A DNA stretch of 64,000 nt from contig DASSLY010000044.1 of NCBI GenBank assembly GCA_035689185.1, forward strand, positions 62,001 through 126,000. Reading direction: 5' to 3'. Shown here piece by piece: positions 48,830 through 57,750 of the stretch. A program made the position numbers and the translations under genes. The notes under the pieces were generated by a model. The model made no database searches. It was not told where the DNA came from and saw only the letters and a list, made by a program, of their open reading frames with translations. Every line of letters starts with the position of its first letter. The first letter of the stretch is position 1. This stretch comes from DASSLY01 sp035689185 (lineage in GTDB: Bacteria > Actinomycetota > Actinomycetes > Actinomycetales > Dermatophilaceae).

Positions 48830-49891
48830 GTGGCACGGACCCGGGCGGGCACACAGATGGGGCGGGAGATCGCCGAGCAGCCGAGGGCGGTCGAGGCGAC
48901 GTTGGCGGCCTTGTTGCCGTTGCGCAGCGACGTGAGGCGGCTGGCCGGCGACCGCCGGCGCGTGCTCTTCGTCGCCCGCGGGTCCAGTGACAACGCCGCG
49001 GTGTACGGGCGGTACCTGCTGGAGGCGCACAGCGGCGTGAACGCGGCGCTGGCGGCACCCAGCATCGCCACGCACTACCGGTCGCGGCTGGACCTGTCCG
49101 ACGCCGTGGTGGTCTGTGTCTCCCAGTCCGGCCAAACCGAGGAGATCGTGGCGACCCAGGCCTGGGCGCGCGACTGCGGCGCGGCCACCGTCGCGGTGAC
49201 CAACCGCGACGGGTCGCCGCTGGCCCAGCAGGCCGACCTGGCCCTGGTCACGTCCGCCGGCCCCGAGCTGGCGGTGCCCGCGACCAAGACCTACACCACC
49301 CAGCTGGCCGCGATGGCCGTGCTGGCGACCGCACTCGCGCCGCACCCGTCGTCGTTGGATGCCGACCTGCACCGCGTCCCGGCCGAGCTGCAGGTCCTCA
49401 TCGACGAGCAGCGCGGGGTCGAGGCGGCAGCAGCGGCGCTGGCCGGCGCCCCGACCGTCGTGGTCAGCGGCCGCGGGCTGGTGCTCGGCACCGCGCAGGA
49501 GATAGCGCTGAAGATGGAGGAGACCTGCCTTCGCCCGGTCCGCGGCTACTCCTACGCCGACCTGCGCCACGGCCCCATCTCGGTGGTGACCGGCGGAGTG
49601 ACCGCGGTGCTGGTCGCCGCCCAGGACGGACCGCTGGTCGAGGCGATGACCGAGCTGGCCGGTGACCTGCGCCGGCGCGGGGCCCAGACCATCGGCCTGG
49701 GCGGAGACGCCGGTTTCGCCGCCGCCTGTGATCTCAGCGTCCCCGGCCCGGACCTGACCGAGCCAGTGGCGCCGATCGCCTTGGTGGTGCCGGCGCAGCT
49801 GGTCATCGAGCAGCTGGCACTGCGCCTCGGCCTGGACCCCGACGCCCCCCGGGGCCTGGCCAAGGTGACCCAGACCGAAGCAGACTCCTGA
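48830..49891 (+). CDS. SIS-domain glucosamine-6-phosphate deaminase-like protein (NagB-II type)
   Basis: A 353-aa protein with two SIS sugar-phosphate isomerase domains: FVARGSSDNAAVYGRYLLE (about 46) with CVSQSGQTEEIVATQAWARD (about 98), and VVSGRGLVLGTAQEIALKME (about 205) with YADLRHGPIS. It matches the isomerase half of GlmS but has no glutaminase domain. Such proteins in Nag/PTS loci act as glucosamine-6-phosphate deaminases (NagB-II) or related aldose-ketose isomerases. GTG at 48830 follows GGAGAGGAC. No NagB of the classical type is present nearby, so this probably completes the pathway. Confidence 0.88.
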   Translation: MARTRAGTQMGREIAEQPRAVEATLAALLPLRSDVRRLAGDRRRVLFVARGSSDNAAVYGRYLLEAHSGVNAALAAPSIATHYRSRLDLSDAVVVCVSQSGQTEEIVATQAWARDCGAATVAVTNRDGSPLAQQADLALVTSAGPELAVPATKTYTTQLAAMAVLATALAPHPSSLDADLHRVPAELQVLIDEQRGVEAAAAALAGAPTVVVSGRGLVLGTAQEIALKMEETCLRPVRGYSYADLRHGPISVVTGGVTAVLVAAQDGPLVEAMTELAGDLRRRGAQTIGLGGDAGFAAACDLSVPGPDLTEPVAPIALVVPAQLVIEQLALRLGLDPDAPRGLAKVTQTEADS

Positions 49892-50007
49892 CTTGTCAGA
49901 GCCTTGCCGGGTCATGACGCCACCACGTTATGACAACTCGGGGGCGACATCTCAGGCACGACCATCTCAGGGACGACAATTGCAGGACCACAGAGAGCGA
50001 GAAGCAG

Positions 50008-50238
50008 ATGAGCAAGGCGGAGCAGATCCTGGCCGGTCTCGGCGGCGCGGCCAACGTCGTCGAGATCGAGGCGTGCATCACCCGGCTGCGCACGGAGGTG
50101 AACGACGCAAGCCTGGTGGACGAGAAGGCGCTCAAGGCCGCCGGCGCGCATGGCGTGATCAAGGCGGGCGCCATCGTCCAGGTCGTCGTCGGCCCGGAGG
50201 CGGACAACCTGGCCGAGGACATCGAGGACCTGATGTGA
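50008..50238 (+). CDS. PTS EIIB component (glucose/GlcNAc type)
   Basis: A 76-aa EIIB domain encoded alone. The phosphorylated Cys is Cys23 in EIEACITRLRTEV, the family motif. It accepts phosphate from EIIA and passes it to the sugar during transport by EIIC. ATG at 50008 is used rather than an earlier in-frame start because family similarity begins there. Overlaps the EIIA gene (GTGA). Confidence 0.93.
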   Translation: MSKAEQILAGLGGAANVVEIEACITRLRTEVNDASLVDEKALKAAGAHGVIKAGAIVQVVVGPEADNLAEDIEDLM

Positions 50239-50687
50239 GCGACGTTCTTACCCCGTGCGCCGGGCGGGTGATCCCGCTGCGCGAGGTGCCCGACGCGGTC
50301 TTCGCTGCCGAGATGGTCGGGCCGGGTCTGGCGGTCGACCCCGACCGGGACGCGACCATCGTCAGCGCACCGGTCGGCGGGCGGCTGGTCAAGGTCCACC
50401 CGCACGCCTTCGTCATCACCCGTGAGGACGGCATCGCCTTCCTGGTCCACCTCGGCATCGACACCGTGAAGCTGGCTGGCGACGGCTTCCAGGTGCTGCA
50501 GCAGGAGGGTGTCACCGTCGACGCCGGGGTGCCGGTGGTCCGCTGGGACCCGGCGGCCATCGAGGCCGGCGGGCGGTCCCCGGTCATCCCGGTCTGCGTC
50601 CTGGACGCCCAGGCCGGCTCGGTGACTACCGACCGGGACCGGGCCGAGGTGGGCGAGACCCTCTTCGCGTGGCCGCCGCACGACTGA
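50235..50687 (+). CDS. PTS EIIA component (glucose/Crr type)
   Basis: A 150-aa EIIA-Glc-like protein. The conserved His pair is at residues 57 and 72 (HPHAFVI and VHLGIDTVKL), spaced 15 apart as in E. coli EIIA-Glc; His72 is the phosphorylation site. It delivers phosphate from HPr to EIIB. GTG at 50235 overlaps the EIIB stop. A 16-bp tandem array follows at once. Confidence 0.94.
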   Translation: MSDVLTPCAGRVIPLREVPDAVFAAEMVGPGLAVDPDRDATIVSAPVGGRLVKVHPHAFVITREDGIAFLVHLGIDTVKLAGDGFQVLQQEGVTVDAGVPVVRWDPAAIEAGGRSPVIPVCVLDAQAGSVTTDRDRAEVGETLFAWPPHD

Positions 50688-50691
50688 CCCC

Positions 50692-50860
50692 GCGCGTGGG
50701 CAGCCCGGCACGTGGGCAGCCCGGCACGTGGGCAGCCCCGCACGTGGGCAGCCCCGCACGTGGGAACCCCCCATCTGGGAACCCCCCATCTGGGAAACCC
50801 CCCCATCTGGGAAACCCCCCCACCTGGGCAGGCCCGCACCCGGGCAGCCGGCCCCGTTCT
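50692..50860. repeat. Short-period tandem array between EIIA and ftsE
   Basis: Units of 16 bp (GCACGTGGGCAGCCCCG-like, phased by GTGGGCAGCCC) recur about four times, then change into CATCTGGGAACCCCC-type units of 15-17 bp, also about four. The run marks the boundary between the GlcNAc locus and ftsE. The remaining 50861-50987 shows no gene. Confidence 0.9.
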
Positions 50861-50987
50861 GGCGGGGCACGCCCGGGCCGGCCAAGGTGCCCCGGATCGT
50901 CAGCAACCCGTCGTACCCTCAAAGGCGAGCACCCGGCATACCGGCTCGGTCTGCCGTTTCCCAGCACGAAGGCGCCGACGATTTCGC

Positions 50988-51680
<693 letters not shown>

Positions 51681-51688
51681 GAGGCGAG

Positions 51689-52594
51689 ATGCGAGCGGGA
51701 TTCGTGCTCGGCGAGCTGTGGACCGGGCTGCGCCGCAACATGTCGATGGCCATCTCGGTCACCCTGGTGACGATGGTCTCGCTGTTCTTCGTCGGCCTCG
51801 GGGTGCTGTCCCAGCGGCAGGTCGACACCATGAAGGACTACTGGTACGACCGGGTGCAGGTCTCGATCTTCCTCTGCACCGCCACCTCCGACCAGCCGAA
51901 CTGCGCGAACGGCAAGGTCACCGATGCCCAGCGGGCCGACATCAAGTCGCAGCTGGAGGCGATGAAGCCGCTGGTGCAGAACGTCTACTTCGAGTCCCAG
52001 CAGCAGGCCTACGAGCGGCTGCGGGAGCAGTTCAAGGACAGCTCCATCTACCGGGACGTCAAGCCCGAACAGCTGCCGGAGAGCTTCCGCGTGCAGCTGG
52101 CCGACCCGACGCGCTATGAAGTGGTCACGTCCTCCTTCACCGGCGCCCCGGGCGTGGGTCAGGTGCAGGACCAGCGCCGCATCCTGGACCCGCTGTTCAA
52201 CGTGCTCGGCATGCTCATGTGGGGGGCTCTCGGCCTGGCCGGCCTGATGGCGGTGTGTTCGGTGCTGCTGGTGGCGACGACGATCCGGCAGACCGCGTTC
52301 AGCCGGCGCCGGGAGACCGGCATCATGCGTCTGGTCGGGGCGTCGGCCGCCGTCATCCACCTGCCGTTCATCCTGGAAACCGTGCTGGCGACCCTGCTGG
52401 GCGCAGCCCTGGCGGTCGGCGCGCTGTGGGCGTTGGTGCACTTCGTGGTCACCGGGTATGTCGCTCCGCGCATCCCCACCAGCTTCGTGGACACTTCCGA
52501 CGTGCTGGCCATGACGCCCTGGCTGGTGCTGGTCGGCGGGAGCCTGGCGGTGCTGACCTCCTGGCTGACGCTGCGCCGGTACCTGCGGGTCTGA
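51689..52594 (+). CDS. ftsX: Cell division membrane protein FtsX
   Basis: A 301-aa permease-type partner of FtsE. The N-terminal span (about 18-40), an extracellular domain of about 130 residues (about 45-170) with a Cys pair, and three C-terminal spans (about 175-295, including SRRRETGIMRLVGASAAVIH) fit FtsX. The extracellular domain recruits a wall hydrolase, plausibly the M23 peptidase downstream. GGAGG precedes ATG 51689. Confidence 0.96.
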   Translation: MRAGFVLGELWTGLRRNMSMAISVTLVTMVSLFFVGLGVLSQRQVDTMKDYWYDRVQVSIFLCTATSDQPNCANGKVTDAQRADIKSQLEAMKPLVQNVYFESQQQAYERLREQFKDSSIYRDVKPEQLPESFRVQLADPTRYEVVTSSFTGAPGVGQVQDQRRILDPLFNVLGMLMWGALGLAGLMAVCSVLLVATTIRQTAFSRRRETGIMRLVGASAAVIHLPFILETVLATLLGAALAVGALWALVHFVVTGYVAPRIPTSFVDTSDVLAMTPWLVLVGGSLAVLTSWLTLRRYLRV

Positions 52595-52708
52595 CGGCCT
52601 ACCAGCCCTAGGCTGAAGGACCCGATCAGGCTGGCCGAGTGCTGGTCGCGCGAGTCTTCGGGCTCCCGCAGGGTAGATCGTGCAGCCAGATTCTTTATCT
52701 TTGATTTC

Positions 52709-53995
52709 ATGCCGTGGCGTTACCTCCTGGCCCTGATCGACGCGGGCGGGACAGTCCCGCCCGCGCTCGGTCTGGCAGCGGAGCTCGTCCGGCGTGGCCA
52801 CGACGTCCACGTGCTGTCAGATCCGACTGTCGAGGCGTCCGCTGGGGCGGCAGGATGCACTTTTTCTTCCTGGCGGGAGGCGCCTCATGTCAACACCCGC
52901 GAGGAGCAGACGGCACTGATCGCTGCCATCGAGGGCCGCAACCCCTACAGGGCGTTCCGCGCGGCAAAAGAATATGCGGGCAAGGACATGACGAGCCGAT
53001 TTGCTCGAGACCTTGTCAACACCGTGCGGGACGTCCCCGTCGACGCGATCCTGAGCGACGGCTTGCCGGGCATGCTGATCGGCGGGCAGGCGACAGGACT
53101 GCCCACCGCCGTGTTGTTGGCGAATGTCTATGCTCGTCCCACGGTGGGCCTGCCGCTTCTGGGCACCGGATGGTCGCCCGGTCCCGGCAGAGTGGCCACT
53201 GCCAGAGACAGTTTGGCACCCAGGATCGCCACCTGGCTGCTCGCGCGCACGCTTCCGCGCCTTAATGCGGTCGCTGCAGAGTACGGCCAGCCCCGGCTCG
53301 GCGATGTTTTCGAGTTGTTCGATAGGTGTAGGCGCGTGCTGGTGATGACCAGCCCTTCCTTCGACTTCTCCGCACCGCATCTCCCGGCCAACGTCCGGTA
53401 CGTCGGGCCTCAACTTGACGACCCGGATTGGGCTGCTGAAGCTGAGTGGTCGCAGCAGAGCAGTCAGCCTCTCGTGCTCGTCGCGCTGAGTTCGGTGTAT
53501 CAAGGTCAATCTGAGGTGCTGCGCAGGATTTCCCACGCCCTCGGGAGGCTGGATGTCAGCGCCGTGCTCACCACCGGCAGGGCGGTAGACCCCAGCCAAA
53601 TCGATGCTCCGTCCAACGTCCAGGTGCTGCGAGCCGCACCACACCGACAGGTGCTGGCGAAGGCTTCCGTGGTCGTCACACACGCCGGTCACGGAATCGT
53701 GATGAAGGCGCTGGCGGCTGGGGTGCCGATGGTATGCATGCCGATGGGTCGTGACCAGAAGGACAACACCGCACGGGTGCTGAGGCTCCGCGCCGGCGTG
53801 CAAATCGGTATGCGGTCGGACTCCGACCGCATAGCCGCTGCGGTGTCGGACGTGATGAGCCACGCACACTACGCGGCGGCAGCCCGCCAGTTCGCCGCCG
53901 TGCTCGCACGTGAGGCTTCCACCAGGCCGCGAGGTCCCGACGAAGCCGAGGCCCTACTCGCCGATCCCTCCGACGAGCACATCCAACCGGGATGA
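52709..53995 (+). CDS. GT1-family glycosyltransferase (MGT/UGT-like)
   Basis: A 428-aa GT-B glycosyltransferase. The N-terminal domain begins ALIDAGGTVPPALGLAAELVRRGHDVHVLS-like, and the C-terminal nucleotide-sugar site reads VVTHAGHGIVMKALAAGVPM with PMGRDQKDNTARV (about 323-350). Members glycosylate small lipophilic acceptors such as macrolides. GC is lower than its neighbours (34 of 60 in 53461-53520) and an AT-rich stretch immediately precedes the ATG, suggesting acquisition. It interrupts the usual ftsE-ftsX-peptidase-smpB order. Confidence 0.9.
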   Translation: MPWRYLLALIDAGGTVPPALGLAAELVRRGHDVHVLSDPTVEASAGAAGCTFSSWREAPHVNTREEQTALIAAIEGRNPYRAFRAAKEYAGKDMTSRFARDLVNTVRDVPVDAILSDGLPGMLIGGQATGLPTAVLLANVYARPTVGLPLLGTGWSPGPGRVATARDSLAPRIATWLLARTLPRLNAVAAEYGQPRLGDVFELFDRCRRVLVMTSPSFDFSAPHLPANVRYVGPQLDDPDWAAEAEWSQQSSQPLVLVALSSVYQGQSEVLRRISHALGRLDVSAVLTTGRAVDPSQIDAPSNVQVLRAAPHRQVLAKASVVVTHAGHGIVMKALAAGVPMVCMPMGRDQKDNTARVLRLRAGVQIGMRSDSDRIAAAVSDVMSHAHYAAAARQFAAVLAREASTRPRGPDEAEALLADPSDEHIQPG

Positions 53996-54558
53996 TGAAC
54001 GCGGCCCGTCAGTTGTGACCCCGTTCAGCCACTGTCCGGCTCCACGGACCTAGTACGACAGCCGTCGTCCGTGATCATTGGTGTTCTCCTCGTCGTCGGT
54101 AGCGGCTGGCCCGTGCTCTGGCTGGATGTCTTCGCCGCCAGGTGGACCAGGCGAGCAGCCTGCGCAGGTTCGCCGGGCGGTGAGCAGGAGGGCGGCTACC
54201 AACCCGGTTGCTGCTGCCGAGGCGCGTGCTGGGTGTTCCTACCCATCACGCGCGTGCACATAGGGGCCGGGACGGCGGTCGTGACGGCGGCGTGGCTGCC
54301 CAGGCGACCGGCACGCCGTCACGGCTGCCGTCCCGGCGGGCCTAGGCCGGGTCCCGGCGGGCCTAGGCCGGGTCCCGGCGGGGTCTAGGCCGGGTGCCGG
54401 CGGGGTGCCGACGGGGTGCCAACTGGGTACCGGCGGGGTGCCGGCGGGGGGCAGGGTGGCCGAGCATCAGGCCGACGGGGTCGGATCTGGGCCGGGTTCG
54501 CGCGCTCCGCGTGGAGATCCCCTGGGACTGCTGTGACCCGTGGTACCACTGGGGCATC
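53996..54558. other. Intergenic region before the M23 peptidase gene
   Basis: 563 bp without a convincing gene. A 105-codon open frame at 54071 is Arg/Pro/Cys-rich and ends in repeat DNA. At about 54334-54450 there is a tandem run of GGCCTAGGCCGGGTCCCGGC-type units that decays into GGGTGCCGGCG units. The last 100 bp should carry the peptidase promoter. Confidence 0.6.
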
Positions 54559-55824
54559 ATGAACCACCGCTCCCGTCGACCAGCCACCCTGCTGCTCACC
54601 GCGGCCCTGCTGGCCGGCGCGGCCATGACGCCGCCGGCGTCGGCAGCCGCCCCCAAGGACCCCTCGGACCGCAAGGCCGTCGTCGACCAGCAGATCGGCG
54701 AGCTGGCAGGCCAGCTCGAAGACACCTCGGCGGACCTGGCGCGGGCCTACGTCGCCCTGCGGCAGACCGAGGCCAGGCTCACCGGGGCGCGGGCCGCGCT
54801 GGCGGCCGCCACGGCCGCGGCAGCGGCCGCCGTGCGCCACCACGACGACGTGCGGGATCGGCTGCTGGTCGCCCAGACCCAGGAACAGCAGGCCGCGGAC
54901 GCGCTCGCGGCGACCGCCTCCGCCGTGGTCCAGGCCCGCCAGCGGCTTGGCAACCTGGCCGCCGACGCCTACCGAACGGGCGGCCTGAACCCGTTGGCGA
55001 TTGCCCTCGACCCGCGCTCCCCGACGGATTTCGCCGACCGGATTTCTTTGGTGGACACGGTCGCCGGGCTACAGCAGAGGGCGATCCGCGAGCTGGCCGA
55101 GCGGCAGGCCGAGGCGCAGGCACAGCAGGCCTACCTGGTCGCGGTCCGGCAACGTGTCGCCGCGTTGGAGCAGGAGGCCGCGGCGGCGGTGGCAGCCGCC
55201 CGCGACGCCCGCAACGCCGCCGCCGGGGCAAAGGCCGACCTGGACGCCTTGGCCGCGCAGCAGGCTGCCTACGCCCGGTCGGTGAACGCGAAGAAGGCGG
55301 CGGAGGCGGCCCGGCTAACCCAGCTCCAGGCCGAGTCCGACCGGCTCAGGCGCCAGCTCGCCGCCATCGCGGCCGCTGCGCGTGCCGCGGCGGCCCGCCG
55401 GGCCAGCGCCGGTCGGGCCGCGCCCACCGGCGGCGGCGTGCTGCGCTACCCCGTCAACGCCTACGTCTCCTCAGAGTTCGGTATGCGGTTCCACCCGATC
55501 TACCACGTGTGGCGGCTGCACGCCGGGATCGACTTCGGCGCCGCGTGCGGCACGCCGGTGTATGCCGCCGGCTCGGGTCGCATCGTCAGCGCGGGTTGGG
55601 CCGGTGGGTACGGCAACCGGGTCGTCATAGACCATGGGCTGGTCGGCGGGGCCGGGCTGGCCACCACTTACAACCACATGAGCCGGATCGCGCGCAGCGG
55701 CGGCTCGGTCGGGGCCGGCCAGCTCGTCGGCTATGTGGGGACCACCGGCGCCTCGACCGGCTGCCATCTGCACTTCGAGACCAGGGTGAACGGCACCCCC
55801 GTCAACCCCCGCCGCTTCCTGTAG
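54559..55824 (+). CDS. Secreted M23 peptidase with coiled-coil (EnvC/RipC-like)
   Basis: A 421-aa protein: signal peptide (to about residue 30), long Ala/Gln-rich coiled coil (about 35-285), and C-terminal M23 metallopeptidase (about 300-415). The zinc ligands are visible in RLHAGIDFG and GCHLHFE, with GYGNRVVIDHG between. FtsEX-regulated wall hydrolases have this layout, and its place beside ftsEX supports that role. Start ATG 54559. Confidence 0.93.
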   Translation: MNHRSRRPATLLLTAALLAGAAMTPPASAAAPKDPSDRKAVVDQQIGELAGQLEDTSADLARAYVALRQTEARLTGARAALAAATAAAAAAVRHHDDVRDRLLVAQTQEQQAADALAATASAVVQARQRLGNLAADAYRTGGLNPLAIALDPRSPTDFADRISLVDTVAGLQQRAIRELAERQAEAQAQQAYLVAVRQRVAALEQEAAAAVAAARDARNAAAGAKADLDALAAQQAAYARSVNAKKAAEAARLTQLQAESDRLRRQLAAIAAAARAAAARRASAGRAAPTGGGVLRYPVNAYVSSEFGMRFHPIYHVWRLHAGIDFGAACGTPVYAAGSGRIVSAGWAGGYGNRVVIDHGLVGGAGLATTYNHMSRIARSGGSVGAGQLVGYVGTTGASTGCHLHFETRVNGTPVNPRRFL

Positions 55825-56026
55825 CCGGAGTCCGCGCTCGGCGCCCAACCAAGGTCGCGCCGGCAGGCGACGGCCGGCCTTGCGCCCGGGGACCGTGCCT
55901 TCCTGCTCACCGCTGCGGTGGCAGCCGCGCCGGGCGACCCCGGCCCGGGTGGCCTAGACTCCACCCGGACGTCGAACCCGCGCCGGCGTGCGACGAACAG
56001 GCACAGGCGCGACCGCAGGAGGTCTC

Positions 56027-56296
56027 ATGAGCCGACCCTGGGACGCCGATCCGAGCGCGGAGTTCACGCGCCGCCTCGGCGAGGACCCGATGGAGCTGGG
56101 CGTGACGACGACAACGCCGGACTGCCCCGCGCTGTGGGAGCTCTCCAACGGCGATATCGCCGTCATCGGGAGGGATCTGACCACGGCCTACCACGGGAGG
56201 CTGCCCGACGGGGTTAGCGTCGGGGCCGACGAGCGTCTCGTGATCCTGCCCGGGGTGGTCCTGCGCTCCGCCAAGCCCGACATCGGCGAAGCCTGA
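56027..56296 (+). CDS. Small protein of unknown function
   Basis: An 89-aa protein with a strong AGGAGG site immediately before ATG 56027. It contains CPALWELSNGDIAVIGRDLT (about 35-54), a short beta motif, and ends VILPGVVLRSAKPDI. Similar short proteins occur in actinobacterial accessory DNA; no function is known to me. It pairs with the following DUF6082-like gene. Confidence 0.75.
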   Translation: MSRPWDADPSAEFTRRLGEDPMELGVTTTTPDCPALWELSNGDIAVIGRDLTTAYHGRLPDGVSVGADERLVILPGVVLRSAKPDIGEA

Positions 56297-56351
56297 GCGA
56301 CGGCGCTTGCCGGCGTGCGGGCCGAAAACCGCGGGCGAGTGAGGTGACGGG

Positions 56352-57119
56352 GTGCGACCACGGGTCAGCCTTATCGGGTGGCTGTTCGTTGGTCTCGTGC
56401 TGGTCGCCCTGACCGTCCTGTCGCCGCTGGCCCTCATCGGAGTCCGGACGATCGCCGACACCGATATCGTCCGCATCAGCAACCTCGGCCAGGCCTACGG
56501 CGGGGTGGCCGCCGTCCTGGCCTCGGTGTCGCTGGTCGGCGTCGCCTACGGGATCGTGGTCCAGCAGTCGCAGCTGCGGCAGGCCCGCGCGCAGATGCTG
56601 CGGGAACAGCACTTCCAGTTGTTGGGACGCGCTCTCGACGACCCCAAGCTCGCCGCCGTCTGGGGCGGGTTCGGCAGCACAGGCTCCGAGCAGGACTGGA
56701 AGGCGCAAACGTACGCCAACCTGATCCTGTCCTACTGGGAAATGCTCTACGACCTCGGCGCGATGCGCGAGAACGAGGTCACCCTCAACGGCCAACGTCT
56801 CTTCCAAGGGGAGGTGGGCCGCGCCTTCTGGGAGCGCGCGTCCGGCACTCGGGCGGCGGTCGCCGGAACGCGCAGGCAGAGGGCCTTCCACGACCTGCTC
56901 GAGGCGGCTTTCCGGCAGACGGCGCCATCCCCGTCGCCATCCCCGGCGCCATCCCCGGCGGCACCGGCGCCACGGCCGTCGCCATCCCCGGCGCCATCCC
57001 CGGCGCCATCCCCGGCGGCACCCTCGGCGGCACCCTCGGCGCCACCCTCGGCGACACCCCCGGCGACACCCCCGGCGCCACGGCCGGCGCCACCCCCCGC
57101 GCCAGGGCCGCCCCCCTAG
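56352..57119 (+). CDS. DUF6082-like membrane protein with repetitive tail
   Basis: A 255-aa protein. Two spans (about 7-28 and 49-70) precede a helical cytoplasmic domain containing REQHFQLLGRALDDPKLAAV (about 78-97) and the motif YANLILSYWEMLYDLGA. This matches the Streptomyces-type DUF6082 family. The last 60 residues are a Pro-Ala-Ser repeat tail encoded by near-exact short tandem repeats at 56930-57117. GTG at 56352. It intervenes between the M23 peptidase and smpB genes. Confidence 0.8.
   Translation: MRPRVSLIGWLFVGLVLVALTVLSPLALIGVRTIADTDIVRISNLGQAYGGVAAVLASVSLVGVAYGIVVQQSQLRQARAQMLREQHFQLLGRALDDPKLAAVWGGFGSTGSEQDWKAQTYANLILSYWEMLYDLGAMRENEVTLNGQRLFQGEVGRAFWERASGTRAAVAGTRRQRAFHDLLEAAFRQTAPSPSPSPAPSPAAPAPRPSPSPAPSPAPSPAAPSAAPSAPPSATPPATPPAPRPAPPPAPGPPP
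56930..57117. repeat. Short tandem repeats encoding the Pro/Ala/Ser tail
   Basis: CCATCCCCGGCGCCATCCCC-type units (mostly 12 bp, later CCACCCTCGG and CGACACCCCCGG variants) fill the 3' end of the gene; all keep frame. Confidence 0.85.
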
Positions 57120-57279
57120 GACTTGGGACCGCCACAACGGCCGGCCGGCCGCGCGCTTCGCGGACCCGGCGGAACGCCGTCGCGGGGTTCCGCGTCGGAC
57201 AGGTACCGTGAGCGGTTGACTTCGGCGACCGGCGCAAACGTCTCGCCGACCGGCATACCAGCAGGAGAGGGGGCCCGGG

Positions 57280-57750
57280 ATGCCCAAGGAGCAAGGCCGC
57301 AAGCTCGTGGCGAGCAACCGCAAGGCCCGCCACGACTACCACATCGAGGACACCTTCGAGGCGGGGCTGGTGCTGTGGGGGACCGAGGTCAAGTCGCTGC
57401 GGCAGGGGCGAGCCACGCTGACCGACGGCTGGGCGAGCATCGACGCCGAGGGGGTTTGGCTGGAGGGGGTCCACATCCCGGAGTACACCCAGGGCACCTG
57501 GACCAACCACGCCGCCCGGCGCAAGCGCAAGCTGCTGCTGCATCGCGATGAGATCCACAAGCTCACGGTGAAGACCCGCGAGGCGGGGCACACGATCGTG
57601 CCGCTCGCGCTGTACTTCAAGGACGGCCGGGCCAAGGTCGAGATCGGGCTGGCCAAGGGCAAGAAGCTGCACGACAAGCGGCACGCCCTGCGCGAGCGGC
57701 AGGACCGCCGCGAGGCGGAGCGGGCGATGTCGCATCGGGCCAACCGGTGA
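57280..57750 (+). CDS. smpB: SsrA-binding protein SmpB
   Basis: A 156-aa protein that carries tmRNA to stalled ribosomes. The OB-fold motifs are intact: VASNRKARHDYHIEDTFEAG, GTEVKSLRQGRATLTDGWAS, and the C-terminal KGKKLHDKRHALRERQDRRE tail. The matching tmRNA gene (ssrA) was not found in the window. Stop overlaps the next start as GTGA. Confidence 0.97.
   Translation: MPKEQGRKLVASNRKARHDYHIEDTFEAGLVLWGTEVKSLRQGRATLTDGWASIDAEGVWLEGVHIPEYTQGTWTNHAARRKRKLLLHRDEIHKLTVKTREAGHTIVPLALYFKDGRAKVEIGLAKGKKLHDKRHALRERQDRREAERAMSHRANR

Noticed and set aside
54071..54388. 105-codon open frame before the M23 gene
   Set aside because: Biased composition, ends in repeat DNA, and no recognisable domain or ribosome site.
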